Assembly (NCBI RefSeq): GCF_000003815.2
Contig: NC_049980.1
Span: 12,669,075 to 12,733,074 of the forward strand
Length of the DNA: 64,000 nucleotides
Origin: Branchiostoma floridae
Taxonomy: Eukaryota > Chordata > Leptocardii > Amphioxiformes > Branchiostomatidae
Direction of reading: 5' to 3'
Under the pieces are notes generated by a model. That model saw nothing but the letters and a program-made list of their open reading frames with translations. It did no database searches and was not told the DNA's origin. Shown one piece after another: positions 14,504-27,258 of the stretch. The position numbers were made by a program, and so were the translations under genes. How positions within the stretch are numbered: the stretch's first letter is position 1; each line of letters begins with the position of its first letter.

Positions 14504-15276
14504 CTTCTGCGTTTGGCGGACACCTCCCGAATGCGTGAAATCGGCAAATCGTCTGTACAAAAAGCGCGGGAATGGCCTAAAGGCGTGCCATCACGTGATC
14601 AGTATAGGCCATATGATTGGTCTACTATTACAAGGGAGGAAAATAAGGTCTCTCATTGGTCGATTATTTGCGAGGCATGTACAAACGTGTTATGCCCAGA
14701 GGGGAGGTTTATACTTTATATCAAATATTCAAAGCTTCAAGATCCCTGCTTCAAGATGTAGGTTTAAACTTAAAAACAATAATCACCAGTTAAGGATCTT
14801 TAGCTGAGAAAGAAGGAAGTTTTGCATCAAAGAAGAAACTTCCACTTTATAGATAGGGGTTGATGTTTCAATTAATTTATTGTTGAGAGTAGAGTAGAGT
14901 TAAATATCAGAATTGAATGATGAAGGGCACTTTAGCGGCAAATAAACTAAGATATTATGTTATCTTGAATATCTATGTTTGTGCTTAGTTGCCTTTTGGC
15001 GGTTATGAAAATATTACTTCTACCCTTTCAACAAGCAAGATGGACTTGCCTTCTCCTCAGCTGATCCAACATGGCGGCAAAATGAAAATGTTGGGGTGCG
15101 ACATAGAATCTTGTTGAGTTGTATGACACACCGGCCTGCCCTACAGACTCTGCTCGGTTTGCTGAGTTTGCTAGATCACTAAGGCACAACACAGTTCTCG
15201 GTAATTCTGTAGTTTTGCAACGCTATTGCCAGAGGAAGAAGAGAGGAAGAGAGAAAAAGACTGGAGAAGCAAAACC
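14504..15276. promoter_or_regulatory. Presumed bidirectional STMN/RTEL1 promoter
   Basis: This is the interval between a candidate - strand 5' UTR exon and the RTEL1 start codon. A - strand donor (AGAAG|GTGAGA) at 14504/14503 could end a non-coding first stathmin exon. The interval holds a CACGTG E-box (14592-14597), two inverted CCAAT boxes (ATTGG at 14616-14620 and 14655-14659) and a YY1-like site with core AACATGGCGGC at 15069-15078. CCAAT, E-box and YY1 sites are common in divergent promoters of housekeeping and DNA-repair genes. Transcription start sites are inferred, not seen. Confidence 0.5.
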
Positions 15277-18200
15277 ATGGTGTTCTTGAAGGTCCGTGGT
15301 GTGGACGTGGAGTTCCCCTTCGAGCCCTACGCTTGCCAGCGGTCGTACATGGAGAAAGTCATCCAGTGTCTGCAGGAGGTAAACAATTTGATTTTGAGCA
15401 TGATCTCTACGTCAGTGGTAGAAATGTATAACGTTACGTAGTGTCGCCGACACAACAACAACAAGTGACAAAGAACAGTATCAGGGAACACATGATTTTC
15501 TTTCATATAACGTTTTAGCAAGGACGTTACGTCCTTGGTTTTAGGGACTCCGTTGGTTATTTTTGTTATGAACTCAACTTAACTAAAACTCGAGAATTCG
15601 CATTTTGAAAGAAGTTGCTTTCTTTATCACAAAATGACTTCCAAATGAATATTTAATTCAAAAGTCTTTATTGCTTAGTTGTCTAGGTTAGGTTTTGCTG
15701 TCACTTTGTTATTGTCTTTTTACTGTCACTTTGTTATTTTCACACACAATATGTTTACACACATTGCCAAGTTTTCAAATAATATTCAATCTCTACAAGT
15801 ACAACTGGATAAAAACAGATTTACTTCCGGACTTTTCAGGTGACATCCATCACTCTTCAGCTATCATCACTAGAACTAGATGAATGTCACTGGAAATATC
15901 CGGAATTAAATCTCCACTAGAACAGTGATAGATGTCACTCGAAACGTCCAGAAGTAAATCTCTAATTTCATCCAGTTGTAGAGATGTTTAACCTTCATAA
16001 CGTATTGCCAAGTTTTGAACTTGAAGGCTCCTTAAGCAGGCTTATTGCTTCAGTTCCTATTGTATAACTACTACTTAGTAGTATATATTATTATTATTTG
16101 AGGGGAGGGGAGTGAATAGAAAATATGGATTCGGGGTGGTACATGAGTAAAAATTAAATAACGTTAATATTGATATTACAATTTACATATAGCTTCTAGA
16201 AGTAGAGAACGGTTCAGGGTTCTCCCCAGAATTTTTTAGTATAGTGGAGGGGATGGCATAAATTACCCGAACCAACGCGCTGCACTTTCATGGAAATAAG
16301 TTCATTTTGCAATGACAGAGGGTGTCAAATACTACAAGTATAATATATCATAGTGATTCCTTTGTTGTGAAGTGGCAAAACGACTATTGTTTTGGTCATC
16401 GCCCATTCAGAAGTTTTTTCGCAGACAAAAACATTGCCAACTGGAAGAGTGATGCCCCTTGGCACAAAAATCTGTGAATTTTCATTAAGCAAAACTAACC
16501 AAGAAAATAGGGAAGAAACACACTAAATTTCAAAAGTAGTGTAGTAGAGCTGGGCTAGGAGTATAGTGGAGGGCCTCCCTTATTCCATACTCTGGGGAGG
16601 ACTCTGCCGGTTACACCCAGAGTTCCCTGTGCTGAAGTGCAAGGAAACTCAGTTCACTCTCATTCTATTACAAAACTCTCACAGACTTTCAGCCATTGCA
16701 TTACAAAATTGTATTTGTAGGATTTTCTTGTGTGGTGATAGCATATACTTTGTATCACTCAGTTTTGACTGCAGGCTCTCTTTCTAAATCCAGTGGTAGA
16801 ATAATATGATATAATCTTTCCAAATGCCAGACCAAATCTCTCAGTCCCACAGTATACATGACTGTGCTGTTGGTTATAACTTTTTGTTACTGTCTATGAA
16901 GCCTGGCAGTACTGTTGTTCATTAGTTGTTGCCATACAAATGTACTGTGTGTGATTGTAAAGCATTTATTATAGATATTCCATGTAACGTTATATATACA
17001 TGTACTTCCACTTTTTTTGAAATTTGAACCTCCACTTTGTTTCTCAATTCTAAAATTAATTCAATTCTAAAATTTCATTTTCTTTTTGGGTTGAACTTGA
17101 ATAATCAATTGATAAGAGAATATGAAATAATTACGGACACACAAGGACACAAACAGACAGACACATGGAAAACAAAACATCCTTCCAGAGAGGAAAACTT
17201 GAGCCCTAAACCCATGGCAAAAAATAGACATTCAGCTCCTGGTTCAAGGCTAGAATATTTCAATACACAAACTGCCAGTGCTGCCTTCAGGGAAATCTGA
17301 CAAAGCTGGGGACGTGGAGGGAATATCACTGGGTAAAGCCTTATTGATTGTACTTGTGGGCCAGACAGGTTATTAACCTGTCGTAAGGTTTCCTTTGGAT
17401 CATGTGATTGAAGTTTGACGCTTGGGGAATTTGAAATTAGTATCATACTTCTAAGAAAATATGTAGTCTTGTCAAGTTTTTGATTAAGGACCATAGGTAA
17501 ATTACTTTGCTTCAAAACTCTTTGCAAGCAACTACATATATATGTGACATGTATGAGTGCTTATTTACAAGTCCTTTAATTATCAAACTGGTCTTTTCAT
17601 CTTTTGTAATGAGAGCCTTTTCTATGCTTGGAAAAGAACACATATTTTTATACATATTTAATGTCGCAGAAGAGATTGGGATCCAGGAGAATTCAGAAAT
17701 CTCCTAGGAGAGATTGAAATTCTACAAAAATGCTGAAGCCTGTGCTGTATTACTTGTTTGAAGCCATAGACTTTTTAGTAAAGTACTGTTATACACTACA
17801 TCTACATGTTAAAGTATCAGAAAAAAATGATAAAGACTTCTGTTGTATTAGTAGATTATTTTGTTTTACTTGATAGAAATTTGAAGTTAAGTATCTACTA
17901 CTAGTAAGGTACAGCTGGTGATTACATTTAAGTGTTAGAAAAAGGATAAATCCTTTGAAAATTTATTGTATTGTTTGAAACATTAAATTTGTTTGATTTG
18001 AGATTTAGCTTATAGTCATACTAGTAGACTAAAGTACTGTTGTACAGTGAATAACATACAATGCATGAAGTATTTTAAATTTAAAAAGAAATCAATTTTA
18101 GTCTCTCCTAGGGGAAATTGGGATTCCAATCTCTCCCAGGAGATTTCCGAATTCTCTTTGATTCCAATCTCCACTTTGACATATATCTTAAACTTAGTTA

Positions 18201-21200
18201 AAGTTACAGATTATGTAGAGAATAGTGAAGTGAAATTACCAAAGACTCTGAATTTAAAGACTAGAACTCTGAAGAAAATGGTTTATACCCAGTCTTCCAT
18301 GTATTATTTTCCCAGGGCACCAATGGAGTTTTGGAGAGTCCCACAGGAACGGGCAAGACCCTGTGCCTCCTCTGTGCTACCCTTGCCTGGCGTTCAGCAT
18401 ATGTGGCCAAAATGCAGTTTGAAGGACTGAAGCAACAATTTACAAAAGATGAGGATGGACAGTCTACATATGGGGAACTGCTGGCCAACCAGTTAGGAGG
18501 GGCAGCTGGCTGGGGAAACACTGAGCAAGCTGGTAGGAAAATTCATTTTCATCTTTGACATAATGCACATACCCTAGTGTAAATGCTTGGTTCAAATTCT
18601 CTTCACCTTAAGTCAGGAATCCTTAAAGAAATGGATGTTCTATTACTGTATATAGTCAAAGCCACATGTAGTAAGCTAGCACCCAACAAATGAATATGAT
18701 TCAACTAGAGAAAGGACCTGATTCAGATTTATTTGGTATCACAACTTCTGAACATTATAAATTTACATAAGACTTGTATGTCACATGACCTAGTTTTGTG
18801 TACACATGCCTGTACAATACTGTACATCTCTTTGTAGTATGAATTATAGTACAATGGGTTCATACATCATGCTCTTTAGATTAGACTACAAGCTTTGCCA
18901 GTACATGTAATTGCAAATTTACAATACTGTAAGTGCATTTAAGTTCGGGGGGATTTAATTTTGCGGTAGCAGGAAAAAGAACTTTTCACGGTGGTTTTAA
19001 GTTTGCGGTAGCGACATGCACTGTAGTTTCTTACTGCTATGGAATAATGTTCGCGGTTTATTTAAATTTGCGGTGAAGCAACCACCGCGAAAACCGTGAA
19101 CATTAATCCACCGCGAAAGTTTCTGCATTTACAGTACTATTCTGAACACTGTTCACATCTACCTAGCTTATAGTGGAATTTTCTTTTTCAAGAACATGGT
19201 AAGTATGCATCCTGAAAAACTGCAAGGCCTAGCTGTGTCAAACATTGAATGAATCCCTGCCATGGTGAGAAAATGATGTAGCCATTACCTGGCTTCTGAC
19301 CGCAGGATTCGCGGCGATATGTGCATAATCCCCTATCAATATTGCTGGTAAGGAGTGCAGTGCACTGTACATGGAGGTGATATATGGGAGTGTCTAGACC
19401 CTGGTCTATTTACAATGTTGGCCGCTGACCCAGCGTGCATGCTGTAATTTGGCAGTAACGTTAGGGATATGAATCACAAGTCAATAATGGCTCTACACAA
19501 CATATCTGGATACCCGAGATCAACTTTAATCAGCTGCGCATGGACCGAGGAAGATTGCTCCTCAAAGATTAGGGCAATTGTCTTGAAGGGTGCTATCTTT
19601 CTAGGTAGGAGGATAGATGTTGAAGTGGAGTGGAATTTTCAAATGTGTCCTTATCAGAAGTCTTCAAACATTTTAGCTGAGAGTCAAGATTTACACAGGA
19701 TATGAATCGTATGATATAATATGATGGATAGTAGATATATATCAGATACACACACTGTACACGCAGTGACAGGATCATTTTTTTTTCAACCTATTATTGG
19801 TATTAACAATCCGGATAGTGAGTGTGTGGGTGATTTCTGCTTGAGCAATGTCAGCTTAAATGTGCTGGGTGACTCAGTCATGTGTAAATGGCTATTGAAA
19901 GTTACCCAGCTACAATTTGGAAAAGCTGTTCAAATTTAGTGTTGAAGGCAATAATTCTAGTTGTTTTTCTTCACACTGCCTGCTTTCTGATTTCTACTCT
20001 AAGACTTTCATTTGAAATAGCCATTACTCATTTGAAGTAATCATTGCACATTTTCCTCTTGTCTTGTTTATACATGTAGCTGGTCCCTTTATGGAGATAC
20101 CAAAGATAATCTATGCCTCCCGCACCCACTCTCAACTGTCACAGGCAGTGGCTGAACTGAAGAATACTTCCTACAGGTGGGCATTATATCCATTGTTATA
20201 ATGTACCTAAATTTGGTACATGTAATACGAAAAAAGAGGGCAGTTATTTTTTTCATGCTTTTCAGAATCTATTCTTCCTTGCAAGTATACATGACACTGC
20301 CAAGACTGTGTTACATGTAAGTCTTGTATTTTCCTCAGCAACCTGAAAGTTTGCATTCTTGGGTCCAGAGAGCAACTGTGTATACATCCTGAGGTACAGG
20401 AACAGACTAACAACTCCACAAAGGTTAGTACGTATACTAGGAGAAGGAGCAAAACTTACATACATGTTATACAGTAAATGTTCAACATTTTGAAGTTCAA
20501 ATAATTTCAGGGTCAATCCATGAAGAAAAGCAGGTTTATGATAAGAGTTTTTGGTAAGTATCTCATGTTGTGCACTCTTTTGTTCTCTGCACCTAAATTC
20601 GTGGATTTAGTAGTCTAGCTGTAATATTGCTTTACTGCACTGTTCACAGTGAAGTTGCAGTCTCTAATTTTACAACAATTATTTTTTGTAAAAATGGCTT
20701 ATTTCAGACATTGAATACTGCATTTTAAAGATATCAAGTGGTATCTAACTAGTAAAACTGTTAATGAGCATTGTGAAATCATATAGAATGATCACATTCT
20801 TTACAGTCATAGTTGCATGCAAATGAGACATGATTATTATTGCACACACTGTACATGTACAACTTATCATTCACATGTTGAGTGCTGATCAGGCCTCCAA
20901 TACAAATGTAGACCTACTGGAATGAAGAGTGCAATGTGTCAAACGTTAGGTTGATTTATTGATCATGTAGTAACTTTTGATGACATTTTAAATTTTTTGC
21001 TGAAAAGTGATGTTTCCAAATAATGGTAAGGATTACAACATCATTTTGGAAAGAATGCAAAAATCAATTGATCATCACAATATTTTAAAGGCTAGCTCCA
21101 CAACTGGATACAATACTGCGATTATGTCCAGATGTTTCAGTGACATCTATCACTCTTTTGTCAGTGTCACTATAGACTAAACGGTTTGATGCTGAAATAG

Positions 21201-24200
21201 ATCATGCACTCTCAGTATAATCCAGTAGTATAGGGATTGAACATTCTCTTAAGTATTCAGCTAAATTTCTAACCTTCATTCAGAATCTTTTAATCTTAAA
21301 AGTTGTTCGTCCTTAGTTGGATTTTGGAGAATTTTGAAAATTTATGGCCACCTCAGTCTATTAAACATGAATGCGACACACGGTTTGGTCAACTGGTCAT
21401 GTAACAGGTCAGAAGAGCCATTTATATCGTCTCCACCTTATTCTGTTCCACATTGGTCTCCTTATCACTGTTACACAGGCACCATTCTGAAGGGAAATTT
21501 ATAGTTCCTGCACAATTCAGTTGGCAGTTAAAATGTCACTGGCAGCAGGAAATGACGAAATACGGGTACTGCATATACCAGTTGTTCAAAAAGGAGTAAA
21601 TCGAAATGTCATTTAACATGTAAAGTAGATTTATTTTTCAATCATTGTAGCATAATTTGATAACTACAGCCTTTATGCATTGAGTGACTGAATGTCCTCT
21701 TTTCTAGAAACTAAGATCCATTGTGTTTGTTACTATAAAGATTCATTAAGACATCTCACATACAGAACATCAAGGAAAAAAGGCAACACAAGAGATGTTG
21801 ACATAGAATAATGTTGTTCACTGAAGATTTGTTGACTGTTGCCCACCCACAAATTTTGCATTTAAATCTTCATGGTTTGAAGACTGTTTCCTTGGTGATT
21901 ATGACTGCCTCCAATAAATCCCTGTCATGCTTTGAATTCTAAAGCATGTTCCTGACTGTGAGAGGATCAACATTATGGATTTCATGGATGGATACGTGTG
22001 CTGTAAGCAATGGAACCATAATTGGATGAAAATTCATGGTGGATGTAGAATATTATGCTCTATGTACCTGCACATGTATACATTTAAACATTTCTATTAC
22101 TGTATGTGTAATAGAAATGTTTTGTGCTATTATTATGATTTTAATAGTGTGTGGTACATTATGCCATGACATTCAGTACATTATAACTTCAAAAATTTAC
22201 ATACTGTGGGCCATTTTTCTGTCTTGCAAATTAAACAGCACACTGTCTATGATACTGAACACACTATCCTTGGTACTACTGTACTTGCTACCCATTATAC
22301 AGAATGCGTTGTCTATGGCCGTGCTGAATGTATATTCAGTTCTTGGTCCTGAACACACAGTCTTTGGTACTCAACACACAGTCTATGTTCCTGAACACAC
22401 TGTCCTTGGTTCTGAACTCACAGTCTATGGTCATGAACCTACAGTCTATGGTCCTGAACACACAGTCTATGGTCCTGAACACACTGCCCTTGGTACTGAA
22501 GCCCTGAACACACAGTCTATGGTCCTGAACCAACAGTCTAAAGGTTATGAACACACAGTCTATGGTCCTGAACCTACAGTCTAAAGGTTATGAACACACA
22601 GTCTATGGCCCTGAACACACAGGCTATGGTCCTTAACACACTGTCCTTGGTACTGAACACACTGTCCTTGAAACTGAACACACTGTCCTTGGTACTAAAC
22701 ACACTGTCCTTGGTACTGAACACACAGTCTATGGTTCTGAACACACTGTCCTTGGTACTGAACACTCAGTCTATGGTTTTGAACACACTGTCCTTGGTAC
22801 TGAACACACAGTCTATGGTTCTGAACACACTGTCCTTGGTACTGAACACACAGTCTATGGTTCTGAACACACTGTCCTTGGTACTAAACACACTGTCCTT
22901 GGTACTGAACACACAGTCTATGGTTTTGAAAACACTGTCCATGGTACTGAACACACAGTCTATGGTTCTGAACACACTGTCCTTGGTACTGAACACACAG
23001 TCTATGGTTTTGAACACACTATCCTTGGTACTGAACACACAGTCTATGGTTCTGAACACACTGTCCTTGGTACTGAACACACAGTCTATGGTTCTGAACA
23101 CACTGTCCTTGGTACTGAACACACAGTCTATGGTTCTGAACACTCTGTCCTTGGTACTGAACACACAGTCTATGGTTTTGAACACACTGTCCTTGGTACT
23201 GAACACACAGTCTATGGCTTGAATACACAGGCTTTGGTACTTAACAAACTGTTCATGGTACTGAACACACAGTCTATGGTCCTGAAAACACTGTCCTTGG
23301 TACTGAACATACAGTCTATGGTCCTGAAAACACTGTCCTTGGTACTGAACACACAGTCTATGGTCCTGAACACACTGTCCTTGGTACTGTCTGAACACAC
23401 ACTGTCCTGGGTACTGTGCACACTGTCTTTGGTATTGAACACACTGTTCTCGGTAGTGAGGTATATTGTTTGCAACAAACATAATTTCCAACTTCATTTT
23501 CCTAGCTGTCCTTCTGTGTTGAGACAGAAAAGGGCAGCAAGGAAAACATGATAAATTTGCTTTCCCATAATCTGCTTGGAGATTAAAGCATACACTTACA
23601 CCCCTACTATACAGTACATACAACTTTTCTCTCTCCATTCCACAGGTTCACATGTGCAAGGCAAAGACGTCTTCTCGACTCTGTACCTTTTACAACAACT
23701 TGGATGGCAAGTTTGCTTAATTTTTTTGGCATTGCATTTTATTTAAGATTCTTAGACATTTTACTCTTCAGAGAGCAAACAGCATGAGCAGTTTATTTGA
23801 TGATAATGATTTCTATTTGCAATCACATGCCCAAAGTTTAATTGCAAAAAAAACACAATGTATACAATAATATAGAAAGGTAAATATCTAGTCAACATTA
23901 ACTGTTCTACATTGAATGATGTTTCTATATAAATACATGTACAGCATTGAGAGGGTGACTTCTTTTGTTGAGACAGTGTAATGAATAGTCACACGACTTC
24001 AATGATATGTGGGTTTTGCTATGTAAGTAGAAATGTATTTTTTTTTTTTAGGTTGTTTAGATGGTGAAAACTCGACAAGGCTGTGGTATACATTGTACAT
24101 ATCTATTTCAAAGAGCCTATCAGTATTTCTGTCAGTCTCATCATCAGAACATTGACAAATGACACATGATTACTTGGTTTGATTTTGGAAGAAATTGGGA

Positions 24201-27200
24201 TTTTTTTTTACTTTTATCTTGATGTCTTGACCTTCCTTCTCCAGAAAAGAAAAGTGAGAAAGAGTTCACAGAGGCTCCTCTGGACATTGAAGACCTGGTC
24301 AAAGTAGGCAAAAAACACAAGTGAGTGAACTTTTCTTGAACGCAATATATTGAAATAATAACTCGTGACTTTTAAAACTTTTAAAATCCTTTCTATGTAT
24401 TGGGGCTATTTTCTGTCAAATCCATGAGGTGAAAATATGATGATGCATGTATTATGTAGATAAGATTAAAAAGGCTAATAAATGGATTTTTCACTTTATC
24501 GGCTTAGTTCTCTGGACTAAAAGCTTGCGGGCCCATAGCAATTAGACTCTAATAAATTGCCCTCACACCAGAGGCAATCTGTTATGAATTCGTGAGCCTA
24601 TGCTGTCTTTGCATTCTTAATCTAACATGATTATTGTGGCTGTCTCTGTAGTGTTTGTATAAAGAAATGTCTGCTCTCTTTTATCTGAAATCCAGCTGAG
24701 TCAGATTTGATACATCCCCAGAGTAATGAATCACAATTTTCTCTGACTTTGTCATCCTTGATTCAGCACTTTTTTTGGGCATTATTAGAATATTGACTGA
24801 TGAGAGATGGGGTATGATTAGTCTTCTTCATTTTCTGTGAGTTATTGCAAAGGATATGAATGTATGTGCCATGTATGTGCAATGTGTAGCATTCATCATT
24901 GAAGAATTGCATTTTTGTAATGTGTATCCAAAAATTATATAAATATCGTTAGGGATCAAGAAATGTTTCTATATGCAATATCCTTTGATTCCATATGAAT
25001 TCATCAAGCTATTGCTCTAGCTGTTCTTGTGCTTCCTAATGGAAGTAACACTTGTCTTCTATAATGCCATATCATTAAATCCTAAAATATTAGATGGCAG
25101 TAGTTTAATACTTTGTAAAAGGAGAAGCAGAAAGATTGATTAGTTCTGGCCTGTATGGTTTGGCTTTTGGGTGCCTGTGGGAATATTAGACTCAAGCCTA
25201 TTATTGGTGACATAATGGTTCAAAGGAACGATAACTCCTCATCTCAATAGGGTTATCTAGTTTGACATGCAAGCATTCAGGTATTGACCAAAGCAAAACC
25301 AATGTAATTGTTTAGGGGGGTTTTGAATAATGACAAATTGATGATCAAATTTTCCTGTAGCAGAGGTAAGGAATAAAGTACTTTTCTGCCTTTTCTTTCA
25401 GCTGCTGCAAGTTCTCTTACAAAAAATACATTTAAGATTCCTAATGTAGGCTGAAGAATCACCAACTTCCCCTTTACATAATGCTTAGCAATTTGAAAAT
25501 TATTAGTATTACTATTAGTTAATAGTACTTTTACCTGGTTTCATCTGGACTAAAATACATTATGTTTATGTTACATGCAGGGTCTGCCCCTATTTCATGG
25601 CGCGGGAGCTGAAGTCATCTGCTGACATCATATTCATGCCTTACAACTACCTACTGGACCCAAAGGTGCTCTTGTTTTTAATCACCTGATCATGAGTGAT
25701 TAGTGAAAAAAACAATTGAACATCAAATCAGCTCACACTTAAAGGCAGTGACCAAACATTTGATATATTGCAAAATGAATTTTAAAGATGTATTTTTATA
25801 TGTTTTGTTATCTTTTAAATCATACTTATTTTGCATCATACTCCAATTATAACATCAAGGGACACGCATATCAAATTTTCAAGGTACGCTGTCTAGTGCC
25901 AGTAGTGGAAAGGGGGCTTACAAATAGTAATATGGACCAACCCCATAGTGCAGCATTTTGAGACAAGCCCTGCTTCCTCCAGACAGATTAGTTTGCAGGC
26001 AAGGGAGCGCAGATTGACATCATCGGATCAATACCCAGGCCCCATTTATCAGATGACAGTAAGACTGCAGATGAATCTATCATTCTTGGCACATATCTGC
26101 CCTTTTGGACCGGGGCATACAATTTTTACATGTTCATTTAAAAAATATATGCCTTTTCTCAATACTCACAGCCTTTATTACTCACTTTGTATGCAAGGTG
26201 TGGTCCTTAGTGAAAGTGCTTGGCTGCAATCCTGTACTTTTAGAATCTCTCTGTGAAAACCAACCTATTTTATGGGTAATCTGCGCACATTTAGTACAGT
26301 GCTTGCCCTATATGAGGTACATTTTCGTAGTCATTAGCTATATCGTATGTAAGGCACCGTATTCTCAGCTTGCATTACATGTAGGTAATGAATGTGCAGT
26401 CTGGCTTTCTATAGCCCTGTACTGCTGGGCTGAAAAATTACCACATGTGCAGACTTTGAAATTAAAAAGGCATGAACAGTTTAATCTGAGGAAATTTCTT
26501 TTACCTTCTGAGGAGAATCTTAATACACCCAAGCAATAGGTCGAGCTTGCAAATAGTGTTTTACATCCAATTTGGTATGTTATTTACTCAAAGTGGACCA
26601 AGGCTTTTTAGGTGACGTTTACAATGCATTTTAGTGGCCATTCTGCTTAGGCATGCTGCATGAGGCATCACCCTATATGTCCAGAGCCTATCCCTATGCT
26701 CTCTGGCGTGCAGTAACTGAGAGCAGAAGACCCATCAATGGATGGGATAGTAATCCACCGCAGTTTAACCCTGAGTATAGGACAACCGGTACCCAATTCC
26801 AACAGCACCCAGTAAACTGGGATAACCATGTGTATGATATGTAAATCAAGGATGGAATTGCAAGCGCTTCACTGATATGTCTGTCTTCTTGTTCCATAAA
26901 GTAAAATCCAATGGCTGTTCTGCATACATGTAAATTGCCGATGCTTTCCAGTTAGTCACGTATGTCCTGCACACCATTACCGGCGGATTCAGCTATTGCA
27001 TACACCATTAGGGAGGAGAGTATGTTGGCCAGACGGGGATAATGTTCCTCACCGTCTGGTGGTTTGTGATGGCAAAGTGCACTGTACAAGAAATAATGAC
27101 ACGCACATACAATGTGGTACATAATGCAGAACAAATGGACATCTTTAGACATATGGCTCTCATGGGTAACTGAAGTTTTGTCCTCATTGCAGTCACGGAA

Positions 27201-27258
27201 GGCACACAGCGTGGATCTTAAGAGTCACATTGTAGTGTTTGATGAGGCCCACAACTTG
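15277..27258 (+). CDS. RTEL1: RTEL1 exons 1-8: helicase domain 1 with Walker A, Fe-S cluster and DEAH box
   Basis: Residues 1-263. Exon 1 carries the N-terminal motif [13 protein letters not shown], the Q-motif equivalent. Exon 2 carries Walker A and a lineage-specific insert (about residues 64-104) between the conserved TLAWR and the [14 protein letters not shown] motif. Exon 3 holds SRTHSQL (motif Ia). Exons 4, 5 and 7 supply four cysteines in contexts REQLC, VHMC, RLC and KVCPY. Their spacings (18, 9 and 35) equal those I recall for the human protein (145/163/172/207). Exon 8 ends the domain with VVFDEAHNL, which coordinates Mg-ATP. Confidence 0.95.

Noticed and set aside
17105..17527. 140-codon - strand frame inside RTEL1 intron 1
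   Set aside because: Overlaps an unrelated + strand frame, has no domain and looks like chance.
22766..23638. 290-codon open frame on the - strand
   Set aside because: It is produced by the 21-bp minisatellite, has no start or splice context and no domain, and overlaps an equally long + strand frame.
26105..26539. 144-codon + strand frame in RTEL1 intron 7
   Set aside because: Cys/Leu/Phe-rich with no domain; the RTEL1 exons on either side join in phase without it.
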